Under the pieces are notes generated by a model, which was not told the origin of the DNA, made no database searches, and worked only from the letters and a program-made list of their open reading frames with translations. The translations under genes and the position numbers were made by a program. DNA of 64,000 bases from Niallia taxi. Lineage in GTDB: Bacteria; Bacillota; Bacilli; Bacillales; Cytobacillaceae. The stretch's first letter is position 1; each line of letters opens with the position of its first letter. This document shows, in pieces, positions 1 through 8,886 of this stretch. The stretch is taken from positions 434,001-498,000 of the forward strand of contig NZ_RZTZ01000001.1 in assembly GCF_004005475.1 (NCBI RefSeq). Direction: 5' to 3'.

Positions 1-152
1 GATGATGCGCTTTTTCTCACATTAAGAGAGGAGTTACTTTCAACATTGACATATTTCACAACAGCAGCATTAGAAGCTGCCTGAGCTTCTTGAATAAGAA
101 CAGGTGCTGATAACGCTGCGAAAAATACTCCAGGAACAATGACTTTTTTCAT
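1..152 (-). CDS. Secreted SH3b-domain protein, N-terminal part (cut by window edge)
   Basis: Only the first 50 or so residues are in the window. They start with MKK, a hydrophobic stretch (residues 4-20) and an alanine-rich end with an AQA-like signal peptidase site near residue 25, so the product is exported. The mature part reaches a V-x-SNSSLNVRKSAS motif, typical of the first strand of bacterial SH3 domains that anchor cell-wall hydrolases and amidases. The ATG is preceded by AAGGAGGTCG at good spacing, which fixes the start. The catalytic domain, if any, lies outside, so the enzyme class cannot be named. Confidence 0.7.
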   Translation of the reverse strand, partial: MKKVIVPGVFFAALSAPVLIQEAQAASNAAVVKYVNVESNSSLNVRKSAS

Positions 153-511
153 TCCTACGACCTCCTTTTTACTGAAATCATATCAAAATATGATTCTATA
201 TACCTATTATATATTTTAGTATGTAATTAGTTCTCATTTTCTCACTGTATAGTACCTATATTATTCGTTATACAACTATTCGTATATAATACTATAGTCA
301 CGTTTTATAATAATATATTAATGCTTTTTATACTAGTCAATCAAGAGTATAAACCTTTCACCAAGATAACCTAAACCATTATTTGACTATAATACACAGA
401 GAATAATCCTTTAAGTATAAAAAAACACAAAAAAACAGGGCATAGATACATACCCTGTTTTACCTAGTTTAAACTACATTATTAAAATTATTGCCCACCA
501 CTTCATTCATA
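153..511. other. AT-rich intergenic region without gene
   Basis: About 360 bases separate the SH3b-type gene from the YitT-type gene. The region holds the SD of the former, many TATA-like stretches that could be its promoter, and a terminator hairpin at 433-461. No ORF with a ribosome binding site was seen. Confidence 0.6.
433..465 (-). terminator. Terminator of the ansA-yitT-like unit
   Basis: AAAACAGGG and CCCTGTTTT arms flank an 11-base loop; read on the minus strand the hairpin ends in a T run, 50 bases after the stop of the YitT-type gene. Confidence 0.75.
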
Positions 512-1357
512 TTATGTACGGTGATGAATGCATTTTTTATCAATTTTATGGATAAACTTTTTTAATTTTATATAATCTTGTCTTTTTAATACAATCGTGA
601 TAACTTCTTTTTCGTCATTAGAAAATGCACCTATCGCAGAATGCAGTGTTGCACTTTTATGGAGTTGTTCAATAATATAATGCTTAATATGCTCGCATTT
701 TTCACTTATTATGACAACTTCTTTTGTCATTTGTAGTTGATCACGGAAGTAATCCACGACGACCCCTCTAAGAAAAACACCAAAGCATGCATACAAGCCC
801 TTTTCCATACCGAAAGCAAATATTGCTGCAAGAGATATGAGACAATCTGCCATCAATACTGCCTTCCCTATTTCAATCGCAAAATACTTATTAATGATCA
901 TTGCAATCAAGTCCATACCACCAGTAGAAGCATTTTGCTTTAAAACAAGAACGAGTCCTAATCCTGCGATTAATGTACCAACTACTAGCTGTATAAAGAG
1001 GTCATGACTTAACGGAACATAAACAGGATCAAGCCTCCCAAGCATCCATACAAAAAATGTCAGTAAAAAGCTGGCATAAATTGTTTTAAGACCAAACTGA
1101 AACCCTAAAAAGGCAAATCCTAAGAGGAAAAACAATATATTAAGCAAGCCCATTAGCCCACCTAACGGAATAGTAGGAAAATAGGATTGCAAAACAACGC
1201 TCAGTCCCCCAAGACCTCCAGAAGCAAATTGGTTTGGCGCCATAAAGTAATGAATATTAACAGCCATCAGCAATACTCCGATATGAAGCCAAAGATAGCT
1301 TAACGTCTTTTCAAAGCTGATTGTTTTTATTTTTCCCAGTCCACTGAAAGATCCCAT
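512..1357 (-). CDS. YitT family membrane protein
   Basis: Integral membrane protein of the YitT (DUF161 plus DUF2179) family. About five to six hydrophobic segments fill residues 20-200, including the GGLGGLSV and [10 protein letters not shown] motifs typical of the family; the last ~75 residues form the soluble DUF2179 domain (KEVVIISEK...). The gene overlaps the end of the asparaginase gene on the same strand, implying translational coupling. An ATG at 1357 has GGAG 11 bases upstream; an earlier in-frame ATG at 1378 is possible and would give 288 residues. The transported substrate of this family is not established, so none is assigned. Confidence 0.85.
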   Translation of the reverse strand: MGSFSGLGKIKTISFEKTLSYLWLHIGVLLMAVNIHYFMAPNQFASGGLGGLSVVLQSYFPTIPLGGLMGLLNILFFLLGFAFLGFQFGLKTIYASFLLTFFVWMLGRLDPVYVPLSHDLFIQLVVGTLIAGLGLVLVLKQNASTGGMDLIAMIINKYFAIEIGKAVLMADCLISLAAIFAFGMEKGLYACFGVFLRGVVVDYFRDQLQMTKEVVIISEKCEHIKHYIIEQLHKSATLHSAIGAFSNDEKEVITIVLKRQDYIKLKKFIHKIDKKCIHHRT

Positions 1358-2325
1358 GCGATTGGCTTCTCCATCCATTGTTTTGCTGCTTCCACGTTAT
1401 CCGCCTTACCTAATACCCACATTAGCTTTGCTATGATTGCTTCTGTATTCATATCTGCCGATAAGATAACATTATATTGGGCAACTTTTCTTCCTACTTC
1501 GTATAAATACAAATCTTGTCCTTCTTCCAGACACTGGGTAGAAATAACGACAGCAACACCTGCTTCTACCATTTCCGCTAATTTAGGAAGCAGGTTTCTA
1601 TCTTCAAATGGCAAGCCCCCATTGCCGAAGCTCTCAATAACAATGCCTTTATAATTATTCTTTAAATAGTCAAAGATCTCAGGCTTTGTACCAGGATGCA
1701 ATTTCAGCAGAAACACATCAGAACACAGGCTAGTATCCTTTTTGAACGGCTCTGAGGATTTTTTTGGTTTCCAGTAATACTCAATTTTTTTATTTTGGAT
1801 TGATGCGACATAAGGGTGGTTGATACTTTCAAATGCATCATAGCTTTTTGTCCTCATCTTCACTGCACGTGTACCGATGATAACCCTGCCATCAAACACA
1901 ACGAAAACTCCGCCTATATCTTCTGTAGCAAAATGAATGCTGTCTGCAACATTTTTCTTTGCGTCAGTCTGCTTAAAGCTAATCGGAACTTGAGAACCTG
2001 TTATAACAACAGGCTTTTCTAAACCTTGAAGCATGTATGATAAAGCAGCAGAAGTATATCCCATCGTATCTGTGCCATGTGTGATAACAAATCCGTCATA
2101 TAAGTCATAATTTTCGCTGATTGCTTCTGCAATCACCTTCCAATGCTCCGGCTGCATATTTGTACTGTCCCTGTTCATGAGGATTTCACATGTTACATCA
2201 ACAGATTGGGAATCCCCCTCAAAATGCACTAATAACTCCTCTGCAGTCATTCCAGGAACTAAACCTTCATTTCCCTCTATAGAAGCAATGGTACCGCCTG
2301 TAGCCAGCAGCAATATTTTTTTCAT
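1327..2325 (-). CDS. ansA: L-asparaginase, type I
   Basis: Hydrolyses L-asparagine to aspartate and ammonia in the cytoplasm. The 332-residue length and absence of a signal peptide fit bacterial type I asparaginase (AnsA). The two threonine/aspartate active-site signatures are present: ATGGTIAS at residues 8-15 and [10 protein letters not shown] at 82-91. A GSQVP motif follows near residue 110. In Bacillus subtilis ansA is followed by aspartase ansB and controlled by the divergent XRE repressor AnsR; here ansB is absent, a YitT-type gene follows instead, but a small XRE regulator does sit divergently at 2505. The start ATG is preceded by AGGAGGAGCT. Confidence 0.92.
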   Translation of the reverse strand: MKKILLLATGGTIASIEGNEGLVPGMTAEELLVHFEGDSQSVDVTCEILMNRDSTNMQPEHWKVIAEAISENYDLYDGFVITHGTDTMGYTSAALSYMLQGLEKPVVITGSQVPISFKQTDAKKNVADSIHFATEDIGGVFVVFDGRVIIGTRAVKMRTKSYDAFESINHPYVASIQNKKIEYYWKPKKSSEPFKKDTSLCSDVFLLKLHPGTKPEIFDYLKNNYKGIVIESFGNGGLPFEDRNLLPKLAEMVEAGVAVVISTQCLEEGQDLYLYEVGRKVAQYNVILSADMNTEAIIAKLMWVLGKADNVEAAKQWMEKPIAWDLSVDWEK

Positions 2326-2340
2326 GATAGCTCCTCCTAG

Positions 2341-2504
2341 TTACGAATCCTTTTCACGTATGCGTTACGCGTATTCATTTATTTGTATTATAGTACCACC
2401 ATTACCAATAAAGCAATATTTGTATTCTAATCGCGTATTTTTTCTTTTAAAAAGAATTTAGACATGCTATACTTCCAAATATAGAGTAAAAGGGGGAACA
2501 TTCG
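2341..2504. promoter_or_regulatory. Divergent ansA / XRE-regulator promoter region with repeats
   Basis: Between the two starts lie two copies of CGCGTATT (2368-2375 and 2432-2439), the first inside the palindrome TACGCGTA (2366-2373), in an otherwise very AT-rich region. GC-containing repeats of this kind are candidate operators for the divergent XRE protein. This is inference; the operator of AnsR was not recalled. Confidence 0.4.
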
Positions 2505-2831
2505 TTGCTGCAAATATTAAGCGAGCTTAGAAAAAACAAAAATTGGTCTCAAGCTGAAACAGCGGAGCTTTTAGGAATAGCCAAAAGCACCTATGCTGGT
2601 TATGAATCAGGATATCGTGAACCTTCTTTAAGAGCGCTCATCCAAATAGCTGATTTATTTGATGTCTCTATTGATGTAATTCTTGCTCGTAAAAATCAGA
2701 CTACTGTATTAGAGCTGGCTACCATTTCTAAAATGGATAGTATGGTTCTGACTGTTGATGGCAAGCCACTGACAGAGGAAGAGACAGCAAACCTCATAGC
2801 ATTTACTAGAGTTAGGCGGGAGCTTGGCTAG
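2505..2831 (+). CDS. XRE family regulator, probable AnsR-type repressor of ansA
   Basis: A 108-residue cytoplasmic DNA-binding protein. Residues 2-62 form a cro/C1-type helix-turn-helix (LRKNKNWSQAETAELLGI, then KSTYAGYESGYREPS). The tail carries no recognised domain. Translation starts at TTG, with AGGGGG eight bases upstream. The divergent position next to asparaginase mirrors ansR-ansAB in B. subtilis, so repression of ansA relieved by asparagine or aspartate is the natural hypothesis. It could also be an unrelated small XRE protein. Confidence 0.8.
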   Translation: MLQILSELRKNKNWSQAETAELLGIAKSTYAGYESGYREPSLRALIQIADLFDVSIDVILARKNQTTVLELATISKMDSMVLTVDGKPLTEEETANLIAFTRVRRELG

Positions 2832-2840
2832 AATATGCAT

Positions 2841-2874
2841 AAAAAAAACCTGATTTATAAAATCAAGTTCTTTT
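2841..2874. terminator. Bidirectional terminator
   Basis: Stem CCTGATTT/AAATCAAG (one G-T pair) with A run before and T run after; serves the converging XRE regulator and nitroreductase genes. Confidence 0.6.
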
Positions 2875-2887
2875 CATACTTAGTATA

Positions 2888-3373
2888 TTAATTTAAATGC
2901 TTTACTTTTAATTCAATTGATTGCCTTTCCTTTGCATCCTTTGTTTCATCAGGATACCCAACTGCAATCACACCAACTACATCATAGTCATCTGATACAC
3001 CTAGAATGTTTCTTCCATTCTCAGAAGCGCCTACAGAACTCCAAAATGTTCCTAATCCTTTTTCACATGATAGTAGAAGGAAATTTTGGATGAAACAAGA
3101 AACAGCAGCTGCGTTTTCTTCCCTTTCTAAGGTGTTTCTTCCTTTGTGAGAAAGGACAGCAAATAAGATTGGTGCATCACCGAAATTAATTTTATGATTA
3201 AACTTCGCTCTTGTTTCTTCCCCAATAAACAGAATTTCCCAAGGCTCTGTCATCTTATGGTTCGGAGCAAATGCGGATACTTGGAGAAGTTCTTTAATTG
3301 TATCTGTACTTATAGCCGTTGTTTTAAACTTTTTGATTGTTCTTCTACCTTTAATTATTGTTTCCAAGCTCAT
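2888..3373 (-). CDS. Nitroreductase family protein
   Basis: FMN-dependent NAD(P)H oxidoreductase of the nitroreductase fold, 161 residues from the ATG at 3373, which has AAAGGGGAT upstream. The N-terminal GRRTIKKFK motif binds the FMN phosphate; the APNHKMTEPWEILFIG segment and the C-terminal GVIAVGYPDE are standard for the family. The length is short, as in the YdjA/YfhC-like branch. An upstream in-frame ATG at 3472 would add 33 residues lacking any family similarity and without a ribosome binding site. The physiological substrate cannot be read from sequence. Confidence 0.85.
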   Translation of the reverse strand: MSLETIIKGRRTIKKFKTTAISTDTIKELLQVSAFAPNHKMTEPWEILFIGEETRAKFNHKINFGDAPILFAVLSHKGRNTLEREENAAAVSCFIQNFLLLSCEKGLGTFWSSVGASENGRNILGVSDDYDVVGVIAVGYPDETKDAKERQSIELKVKHLN

Positions 3374-3558
3374 TCTATCTATCCCCTTTTCACTTTTTTT
3401 CTCTTTTATTATACATGAAAACAGCATTTTTTTCCTATCGACAAATTTCCCAGGAAATCTAGGAACCAACAATTTATCACAAAATTCATTCCATTCGTTT
3501 TAGATTCTCTTATTAAGGGAACTAGAATTGTAATTAATGATAGAAAAGGAGAATGAAT

Positions 3559-4332
3559 ATGGATAAAAAAGTTGCAGTCATAACTGGTTCTGGACAGGGT
3601 ATCGGGAAAGCCATCGCAGAAAGGCTTGGCAAAGATGGATTTACCATCGTTATTAGTGATGTTAATGAAGAAAGCGCGAACAGAACCAGCATTGAATTAA
3701 TGGAAAAAGGCATTGAAAGTATGGCAGTACAGGCAAATGTCAGCTCAAAAAAAGAGATAGAAAATCTAGTCGAACAAACTGTGGAGCAGTATGGACAGCT
3801 TGATGTTTTCATTAATAATGCAGGAATTGATCAGGTTGATTCAATCTTAAATATTTCTGAAGAAGATGTACAAAAAATCTTTGAAGTGAATGTATTTGGT
3901 ACATTATACGGTATTCAAGCTGCTGCTGTACAAATGAAAAAACAAGGAACAGGCGGAAAAATCATCAATGCCTGCAGCATTGCTGGACATAGGGCCTATT
4001 CCTTGTTAGGTGCTTATTCTGCGACAAAGTTTGCTGTTAAAGCATGGACACAGGCTGCTGCTGAGGAGCTTGCTTCTTCCAAAATTACCGTCAATTCCTA
4101 TTGTCCAGGTATTGTCGGCACAAGTATGTGGGACAGAATCGATGCTGGTATGGTCGAATATATGAATCTGGAAAAAGGACAGGCATTTGAACAATTCTCT
4201 AAAAGCATTGCATTAGGACGCACCCAAGAACCAGAGGATGTAGCTAATTTTGTGTCCTTCCTCGCCTCAAAGGATTCCGATTATATGACAGGGCAATCGG
4301 TCCTAATTGACGGCGGTATACTTTACGGTTAA
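3559..4332 (+). CDS. budC: Acetoin/diacetyl reductase (SDR family)
   Basis: Short-chain dehydrogenase that probably interconverts diacetyl, acetoin and 2,3-butanediol with NAD(H). Numbered from the ATG at 3559, the cofactor motif GSGQGIG is at 10-16, NNAG at 86-89, and the catalytic Ser140, Tyr153 and Lys157 (YSATK) are in place. The [12 protein letters not shown] segment and the C-terminal [14 protein letters not shown] resemble (S)-acetoin-forming diacetyl reductases of about 256 residues. AAGGAG lies seven bases before the 3559 ATG; an ATG at 3553 is too close to it. The gene stands alone with its own terminator, without other acetoin genes nearby. Confidence 0.82.
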   Translation: MDKKVAVITGSGQGIGKAIAERLGKDGFTIVISDVNEESANRTSIELMEKGIESMAVQANVSSKKEIENLVEQTVEQYGQLDVFINNAGIDQVDSILNISEEDVQKIFEVNVFGTLYGIQAAAVQMKKQGTGGKIINACSIAGHRAYSLLGAYSATKFAVKAWTQAAAEELASSKITVNSYCPGIVGTSMWDRIDAGMVEYMNLEKGQAFEQFSKSIALGRTQEPEDVANFVSFLASKDSDYMTGQSVLIDGGILYG

Positions 4333-4337
4333 AAAAG

Positions 4338-4370
4338 AAAGAGGGCTTCCATCATGGACGCCCTCTTCTT
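4338..4370. terminator. Bidirectional terminator
   Basis: Hairpin with AGAGGGC/GCCCTCT arms between A and T tracts, just after the acetoin reductase stop and facing the end of kimA. Confidence 0.75.
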
Positions 4371-4405
4371 AAGTCTAACATGATACTAATCATTCTAACT
4401 TGCTA

Positions 4406-6232
4406 TTACTTTTCAAAACGGAAAGGTACTGTTGTAACAATTACGTTTCTTCTATAAAGCAGATGTGCTTTCAGTAGCAGGCTTGATTGATTGTGCAGGA
4501 TATTATGCCAGCTTTTTTTCGTAATGAATTGTGGAATAATGACTGTTACACTGTTATGGTTTTCCGCTCCTTTTTCTTCAATCACATCTATGAATCTTCT
4601 TAACGGTCTAACTAAACTGCGATACTGTGAATGAATAGTCACAAGACGGATATCCGGACGATATGCTTGCCATTTTTCCTCCATCCGTTTTTCACTTTCT
4701 CTGTCAAATGCAACGTAAACGGCAATAATCGTTTGCCCGATACTCTCAGCATAGGCTAAGGAATTATCCACAACCTTTGTGATACCTGCCACTGGTAGAA
4801 TAACGATATTACCTTCCGGTTTCTCTGCCTTATGATTCTCATCCATACGAAGCTGTTTAGCAACATCCTCGTAATGTCCTTTAATACGATGGAAGATAAA
4901 TACAATAATCGGCAGGAAGATTAACACAGACCAAACTTGCGAAAACTTAGTTGTAAATAGGATAAGCAGCACAGTCAATGTGATAATCGCACCGGCAAGA
5001 TTTATGCTCATTTTCCATTTCCAGTTTTTCGGTCTTTCTGTAAACCATTTTTTTATCATTCCGCTTTGCGATAAGGTAAATGGAATGAATACACCAACTG
5101 CATATAACGGAATCAACATTTCCGTATTTCCCTTAAACAGGAAGATTAACAGGATTGATGCTGCACCGAGTGTGACGATACCATTTGAGTAGCCTAATCG
5201 ATCACCGCGAATGGTAAATATTCTTGGCATATACTTATCAACAGCAAGGTTAACAGCCAACAACGGAAACGCAGCAAATCCAGTGTTTGCAGCTAATACT
5301 AAAATAAGTGCTGTTGTTACTTGGATAAAATAATATACTCCTGAGCGCCCGAATACTTCTGAAGCAATTTGGGATACGACTGTTTCATCTGCTTTAGGAG
5401 ATATTCCATACCAATAAGCCAATAAGGTAATCCCTGTAAACAGCACACCCAGTATAATTCCCATCATCGTTAATGTTCTGACAGCATTTTTTGCTGAGGG
5501 CTCTTTAAAGTTCGGAACGGCATTAGAGATAGCCTCAACACCTGTTAGAGCAGAGCACCCAGATGAAAATGCCTTTAATAACAGAAAGATGCTAAGCCCA
5601 GGGACAGCAGTGCCAATCGGTGTATGCTCAACGCTTCCGACATCTCCTGTTGCAATCTTCCACAGCCCAGTGCCTATTAGCACTGCCAATGCTATAACAA
5701 ATAGGTACACTGGATATGCAAGTATAGAAGCAGATTCAGTAACACCTCTTAAATTCAATATTGTAATTAAGACAACAAACAAACAGGCAATAATTACATT
5801 ATGTTCATGCAAGACAGGAAAAGCCGATGTTATAGCATCCGTTCCTGCCGAAACACTTACTGCTACAGTCAAAATATAATCGACAAGCAAAGAGCCGCCT
5901 GCAATCAAACCAGCATTTTCTCCTAGGTTATTCTTCGAAACAATGTATGCCCCGCCGCCACGCGGATACGCATAAATAATTTGTCTATATGACAGGATTA
6001 GTGCAACAAGAAGCACAAGTACGCCAATTGCAATCGGAATAGAATACCAGTATGCGAGAAATCCGATACCTGCTAATACGAGCAAAATTTGTTCTGTTCC
6101 GTATGCAACAGATGAAAGTGCATCAGAAGATAGAATCGCCAATGCCTTAAGCTTATTTAACTTTTGCTCCCCAAGTGCACTTGTTTTTAGTGGCTTCCCA
6201 ATTAAAATTCGTTTTAAAATTGAACCGCTCAT
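4406..6232 (-). CDS. kimA: High-affinity potassium importer KimA (YdaO family)
   Basis: APC-superfamily transporter of 608 residues, the length of B. subtilis KimA (formerly YdaO), a proton-coupled K+ importer. The N-terminus has LKRILIGKPLKTSALGEQKL followed by SSDALSSVAYGTEQ, a family hallmark, then about twelve membrane segments to residue ~450 and a soluble cytoplasmic tail of ~150 residues. The gene is preceded by a c-di-AMP riboswitch and terminator, so high c-di-AMP (signalling ample potassium) should shut it off. It is monocistronic between two terminators. Confidence 0.92.
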   Translation of the reverse strand: MSGSILKRILIGKPLKTSALGEQKLNKLKALAILSSDALSSVAYGTEQILLVLAGIGFLAYWYSIPIAIGVLVLLVALILSYRQIIYAYPRGGGAYIVSKNNLGENAGLIAGGSLLVDYILTVAVSVSAGTDAITSAFPVLHEHNVIIACLFVVLITILNLRGVTESASILAYPVYLFVIALAVLIGTGLWKIATGDVGSVEHTPIGTAVPGLSIFLLLKAFSSGCSALTGVEAISNAVPNFKEPSAKNAVRTLTMMGIILGVLFTGITLLAYWYGISPKADETVVSQIASEVFGRSGVYYFIQVTTALILVLAANTGFAAFPLLAVNLAVDKYMPRIFTIRGDRLGYSNGIVTLGAASILLIFLFKGNTEMLIPLYAVGVFIPFTLSQSGMIKKWFTERPKNWKWKMSINLAGAIITLTVLLILFTTKFSQVWSVLIFLPIIVFIFHRIKGHYEDVAKQLRMDENHKAEKPEGNIVILPVAGITKVVDNSLAYAESIGQTIIAVYVAFDRESEKRMEEKWQAYRPDIRLVTIHSQYRSLVRPLRRFIDVIEEKGAENHNSVTVIIPQFITKKSWHNILHNQSSLLLKAHLLYRRNVIVTTVPFRFEK

Positions 6233-6301
6233 GTTATCCTCCAGCTTTCCGCTAAAATGTCTTCCTTGTTAGGTGATTATCCAATTTTTGCACACAAAAA
6301 A

Positions 6302-6341
6302 ACCACGAGGATACCCCGTGGTCGATTGTAAAAAAATCGAA
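6302..6341 (-). terminator. Riboswitch expression platform: terminator before kimA
   Basis: On the minus strand an ACCACG-type hairpin (6302-6322, one internal mismatch) is followed by seven Ts; a small TCGATT/AATCGA hairpin (6323-6341) precedes it. It lies between the riboswitch and kimA. Confidence 0.85.
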
Positions 6342-6349
6342 CATCAGAT

Positions 6350-6482
6350 TATTCCTCTCTCTAAACGCTTACGGAGTTAGCTGTCGGGTTGGGACATCTG
6401 AGAGTTGCCCCTCCTGCAATAGGATTCACCCCAAGTGCCTATGAATGGCACAAAAAAAATTGGGTCCCCCGCTCCACAAAAA
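6350..6482 (-). ncRNA. c-di-AMP riboswitch (ydaO-yuaA type)
   Basis: Read on the minus strand the conserved blocks of the ydaO riboswitch appear in order: GGAGCGGGGGACCCAA (around 6475-6460), TGGGGTGAATC (around 6436-6426), AGGGGCAACTC (around 6413-6403) and CCGACAGCTAACTCCGTAAGCG (around 6387-6366, cited as blocks). This class binds c-di-AMP and turns the downstream gene off by terminator formation, which matches the hairpin that follows and the kimA gene. Confidence 0.93.
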
Positions 6483-6686
6483 TGGATTAAGCGATTTACG
6501 AAATATTATTTACTTGAAGATATTACTCCCATTCAGATAAAAAGTAAATGAAGGAAAAAGACCATAAATGAACAAAAAAGCGCAAATGAACGCATGCAAG
6601 GCAAATTACTCGTCCTCATCTAATCAGCTCTTTGTTTTTTGCGGTTTTACTCGTTATTTCATGTTTTCTAAAAAACAAAAAATAAA

Positions 6687-6721
6687 AAAGGAAGGAATGC
6701 TAAAACAGCATTCCTTCCTTT
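6687..6721 (-). terminator. Terminator of the yjlC-ndh operon
   Basis: Perfect 15-bp arms (AAAGGAAGGAATGCT and its complement) with loop AAAAC, 11 bases after the ndh stop; strong intrinsic terminator with T run on the minus strand. Confidence 0.85.
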
Positions 6722-6731
6722 AGGAAAATTA

Positions 6732-7916
6732 TTAGTATGCTAAGCTGAACAAGCCTTTAATATGTGAAAGATAACGGATGTTAGATGCTTCTTTCATCAT
6801 AGATGCAGGCATGCCTTTAAGCGGAGTTGAGCTTCCGCCAACAATTGCTACGCCGTCTTTACGACCAAGGCTTGCAAGTGTACCAGAGTTGATTGGGCTG
6901 AATCCTTCTAATGCTTTACCTTCAAGGTATGCAAAAAGGTTGTACCCGATTAACTCACCCATTTGCCATGCAATTTGAGCAGTTGGAGGTGCTGGACGTC
7001 CATCTCCATCAGCTGGGAAGTATACTGCGCTGTCTCCAGCAACAAATACTTCAGGATGTGAAGTGGATTGCAGGAAGTCGTTCACTGTTGCACGTCCACG
7101 GTTTACTTCTAAACCAGAAACGCCAACTAGTGGGTTACCTTGAACTCCACCTGTCCATACAAATGTGTTAGCAACGATTTTTTGACCATCTTTCAAGTCA
7201 ATTACATTGCCTGCTACATTTGTTACAGCAAGTCCAGTCAAGAACTTAACGCCACGAGCTTCCAAGCTTTTAGTTGCTCTAGCAATCAAATCATCTGGAA
7301 GAACAGGAAGAATTTTTGGTCCTGCTTCAACTAAAGATAAGTTGATTTCTTTGTAATCTACGCCGTATTTCTTTGTCATTGCAGGAAGAATGTCAGCTAG
7401 TTCACCAACTAGTTCAACACCAGTTAGACCACCGCCGCCAATAAGAATTGTAGCATCTTCCGGTTTTTTCGTTTTAGCATATTCACTGATGCGTGCTTCA
7501 ACATGCTTGTATATATTGTTAGCATCTTCAGCTGATTTAAGAACCATGCTGTTTTCTTCTAATCCAGGAATTCCGAAGTAAGCTGTTACGCTTCCCAATG
7601 CAACAACTAGTGCATCGTAGCTCAACTTAGATCCATCACCAAGGATAACTTCTTTGTTGTCTACATTGAAAGATTCAACTGTAGCAATCTTAATGTCTAC
7701 ATCAAGACCTTTAAGAAGTTTATCTAGAGGCATTGCCACAGCTTTTTCATGAACGTTTCCTGCTGCAAGGCGATGTAATTCTGTAATGATTTGATGTGTT
7801 GGATATTTATTAATAACCGTCACATTAGCTTGTGATTTAGTGTAATATTTACGAACATTTTGAGCAGCTAAAAGCCCGCCGTATCCTGCACCTAAAATAA
7901 CTATGTTTTTTGACAT
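6732..7916 (-). CDS. ndh: Type II NADH dehydrogenase
   Basis: Non-proton-pumping membrane-associated NADH:quinone oxidoreductase feeding the menaquinone pool. Using the ATG at 7916 (GGAGG seven bases upstream) the protein has 394 residues, close to B. subtilis Ndh (YjlD). GAGYGG near residue 8 binds FAD, GGGGLTGVELVGEL near residue 160 binds NADH, and TFVWTGGVQ plus VFVAGDSA near residue 290 complete the two-dinucleotide fold. It follows the yjlC-like gene by 39 bases and shares its Rex-type control region, which would derepress the operon when NADH rises. Confidence 0.93.
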   Translation of the reverse strand: MSKNIVILGAGYGGLLAAQNVRKYYTKSQANVTVINKYPTHQIITELHRLAAGNVHEKAVAMPLDKLLKGLDVDIKIATVESFNVDNKEVILGDGSKLSYDALVVALGSVTAYFGIPGLEENSMVLKSAEDANNIYKHVEARISEYAKTKKPEDATILIGGGGLTGVELVGELADILPAMTKKYGVDYKEINLSLVEAGPKILPVLPDDLIARATKSLEARGVKFLTGLAVTNVAGNVIDLKDGQKIVANTFVWTGGVQGNPLVGVSGLEVNRGRATVNDFLQSTSHPEVFVAGDSAVYFPADGDGRPAPPTAQIAWQMGELIGYNLFAYLEGKALEGFSPINSGTLASLGRKDGVAIVGGSSTPLKGMPASMMKEASNIRYLSHIKGLFSLAY

Positions 7917-7955
7917 GGTATATCCTCCGTCCTTCGTTCTATTCAATTGTTGAAC

Positions 7956-8387
7956 TTATTTTTGTTGGTCACGCTCGTTCAAGATTTGAAGATAGCTTTG
8001 TGTAAAACGCAGCATTTTTTGAGCTTGAGGATCTTTTAGTAATTTAAGCAAACCGAATACACCGATTGTTTCATTGCTTTGCTCTGCACGATCCTTCGCT
8101 TCGATTACAGCTGAAGCCATGCCTTTTGCTGAATGAACGACTGGTTCAAGCATTTCAGTTGTTGCATTGACCATATCACTCATGAAGACCTCATCTTTTG
8201 ATAGACCTTGAACAAGATCATATGAACTTGTCAATGTATTAACGACTTCTGTTAATTTTGGCAGCTGTTCGATTAAAGTAGTCAATGACTCTTGTACCTC
8301 AGGCTTTAAAAGCTGATCCAATAAGTCTTGGCTATTAGTAGATGTAGCTGTCAGTTCAGCACTTGTTTGTGTAGTTGTTTCTGACAT
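7956..8387 (-). CDS. yjlC: YjlC-like DUF1641 protein
   Basis: A 143-residue soluble, largely helical acidic protein of the DUF1641 family, first gene of the yjlC-ndh operon as in B. subtilis. The conserved part is LTTLIEQLPKLTEVVNTLTS and the GVFGLLKLLKDP segment near the C-terminus. No catalytic motif is visible. Its fixed pairing with NADH dehydrogenase suggests a supporting role in respiration, but the function is unknown. The ATG is preceded by AAAGGAG. Confidence 0.85.
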   Translation of the reverse strand: MSETTTQTSAELTATSTNSQDLLDQLLKPEVQESLTTLIEQLPKLTEVVNTLTSSYDLVQGLSKDEVFMSDMVNATTEMLEPVVHSAKGMASAVIEAKDRAEQSNETIGVFGLLKLLKDPQAQKMLRFTQSYLQILNERDQQK

Positions 8388-8448
8388 AACTGATTCTCCT
8401 TTGCTATTGGCATTTTCCTAATGATTTTTTGGAATAATACTTCCAAAA

Positions 8449-8474
8449 ATTATTGTGCATTTTTGCACAATAAT
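8449..8474. promoter_or_regulatory. Rex-type operator upstream of yjlC-ndh
   Basis: Perfect 11-bp inverted repeat ATTATTGTGCA-TTTT-TGCACAATAAT, 62 bases before the yjlC start. The core TTGTGCA-N4-TGCACAA differs from the Bacillus Rex consensus TTGTGAA-N4-TTCACAA by one base in each half. Rex senses the NADH/NAD+ ratio and is known to repress yjlC-ndh in B. subtilis. Confidence 0.85.
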
Positions 8475-8853
8475 TTGTAGACTAATAATTAGTGCATTTT
8501 TTTGGATACATTGATAATAAGGTATGTAGTTATACAAAACTAGTAAATAAACAACAACCCTTCATTAACTCCTTTAATATAATACCACTTTTTTATTAAA
8601 AATAAATGTGAACAGCACAAAATTTTAAAGATTTTTTGTCCTGAGTGATATTTATCACACTTAGTTTGACTATTTTAATTATTGAAAGGAATGAAAAAAA
8701 TCTAATTAGTTTATCGTTTTGTATAATGCCCCCATAAAAAACCAAACATATTTACACATTATTTGTGAATTAATACTATTGTTAGCTTGTAATCAAAACA
8801 CTATGCATCCAATCATTTAAAATTTGATAATAAATTATTTAAGGCATTTACAT
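8475..8853. other. AT-rich intergenic region with an Fnr/CRP-like palindrome
   Basis: About 380 bases with no ORF having a ribosome binding site. At 8644-8659 lies AGTGA-N6-TCACA, nine of ten bases matching the TGTGA-N6-TCACA core of Fnr/CRP-type sites, with a perfect inner palindrome GTGATA-TT-TATCAC. It is ~260 bases upstream of yjlC. The rest shows AT-rich stretches only. Confidence 0.5.
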
Positions 8854-8879
8854 GAAAAAAACAGGTCTATTCGACCTGT
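8854..8879 (-). terminator. Terminator of the Dabb-protein gene
   Basis: ACAGGTC/GACCTGT arms with a five-base loop and a seven-T run on the minus strand, seven bases after the stop. Confidence 0.85.
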
Positions 8880-8886
8880 CGGGTTT

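Noticed and set aside
8690-8720. Tiny ORF after AAAGGAATG in the yjlC upstream gap
   Set aside because: Ends after four codons.
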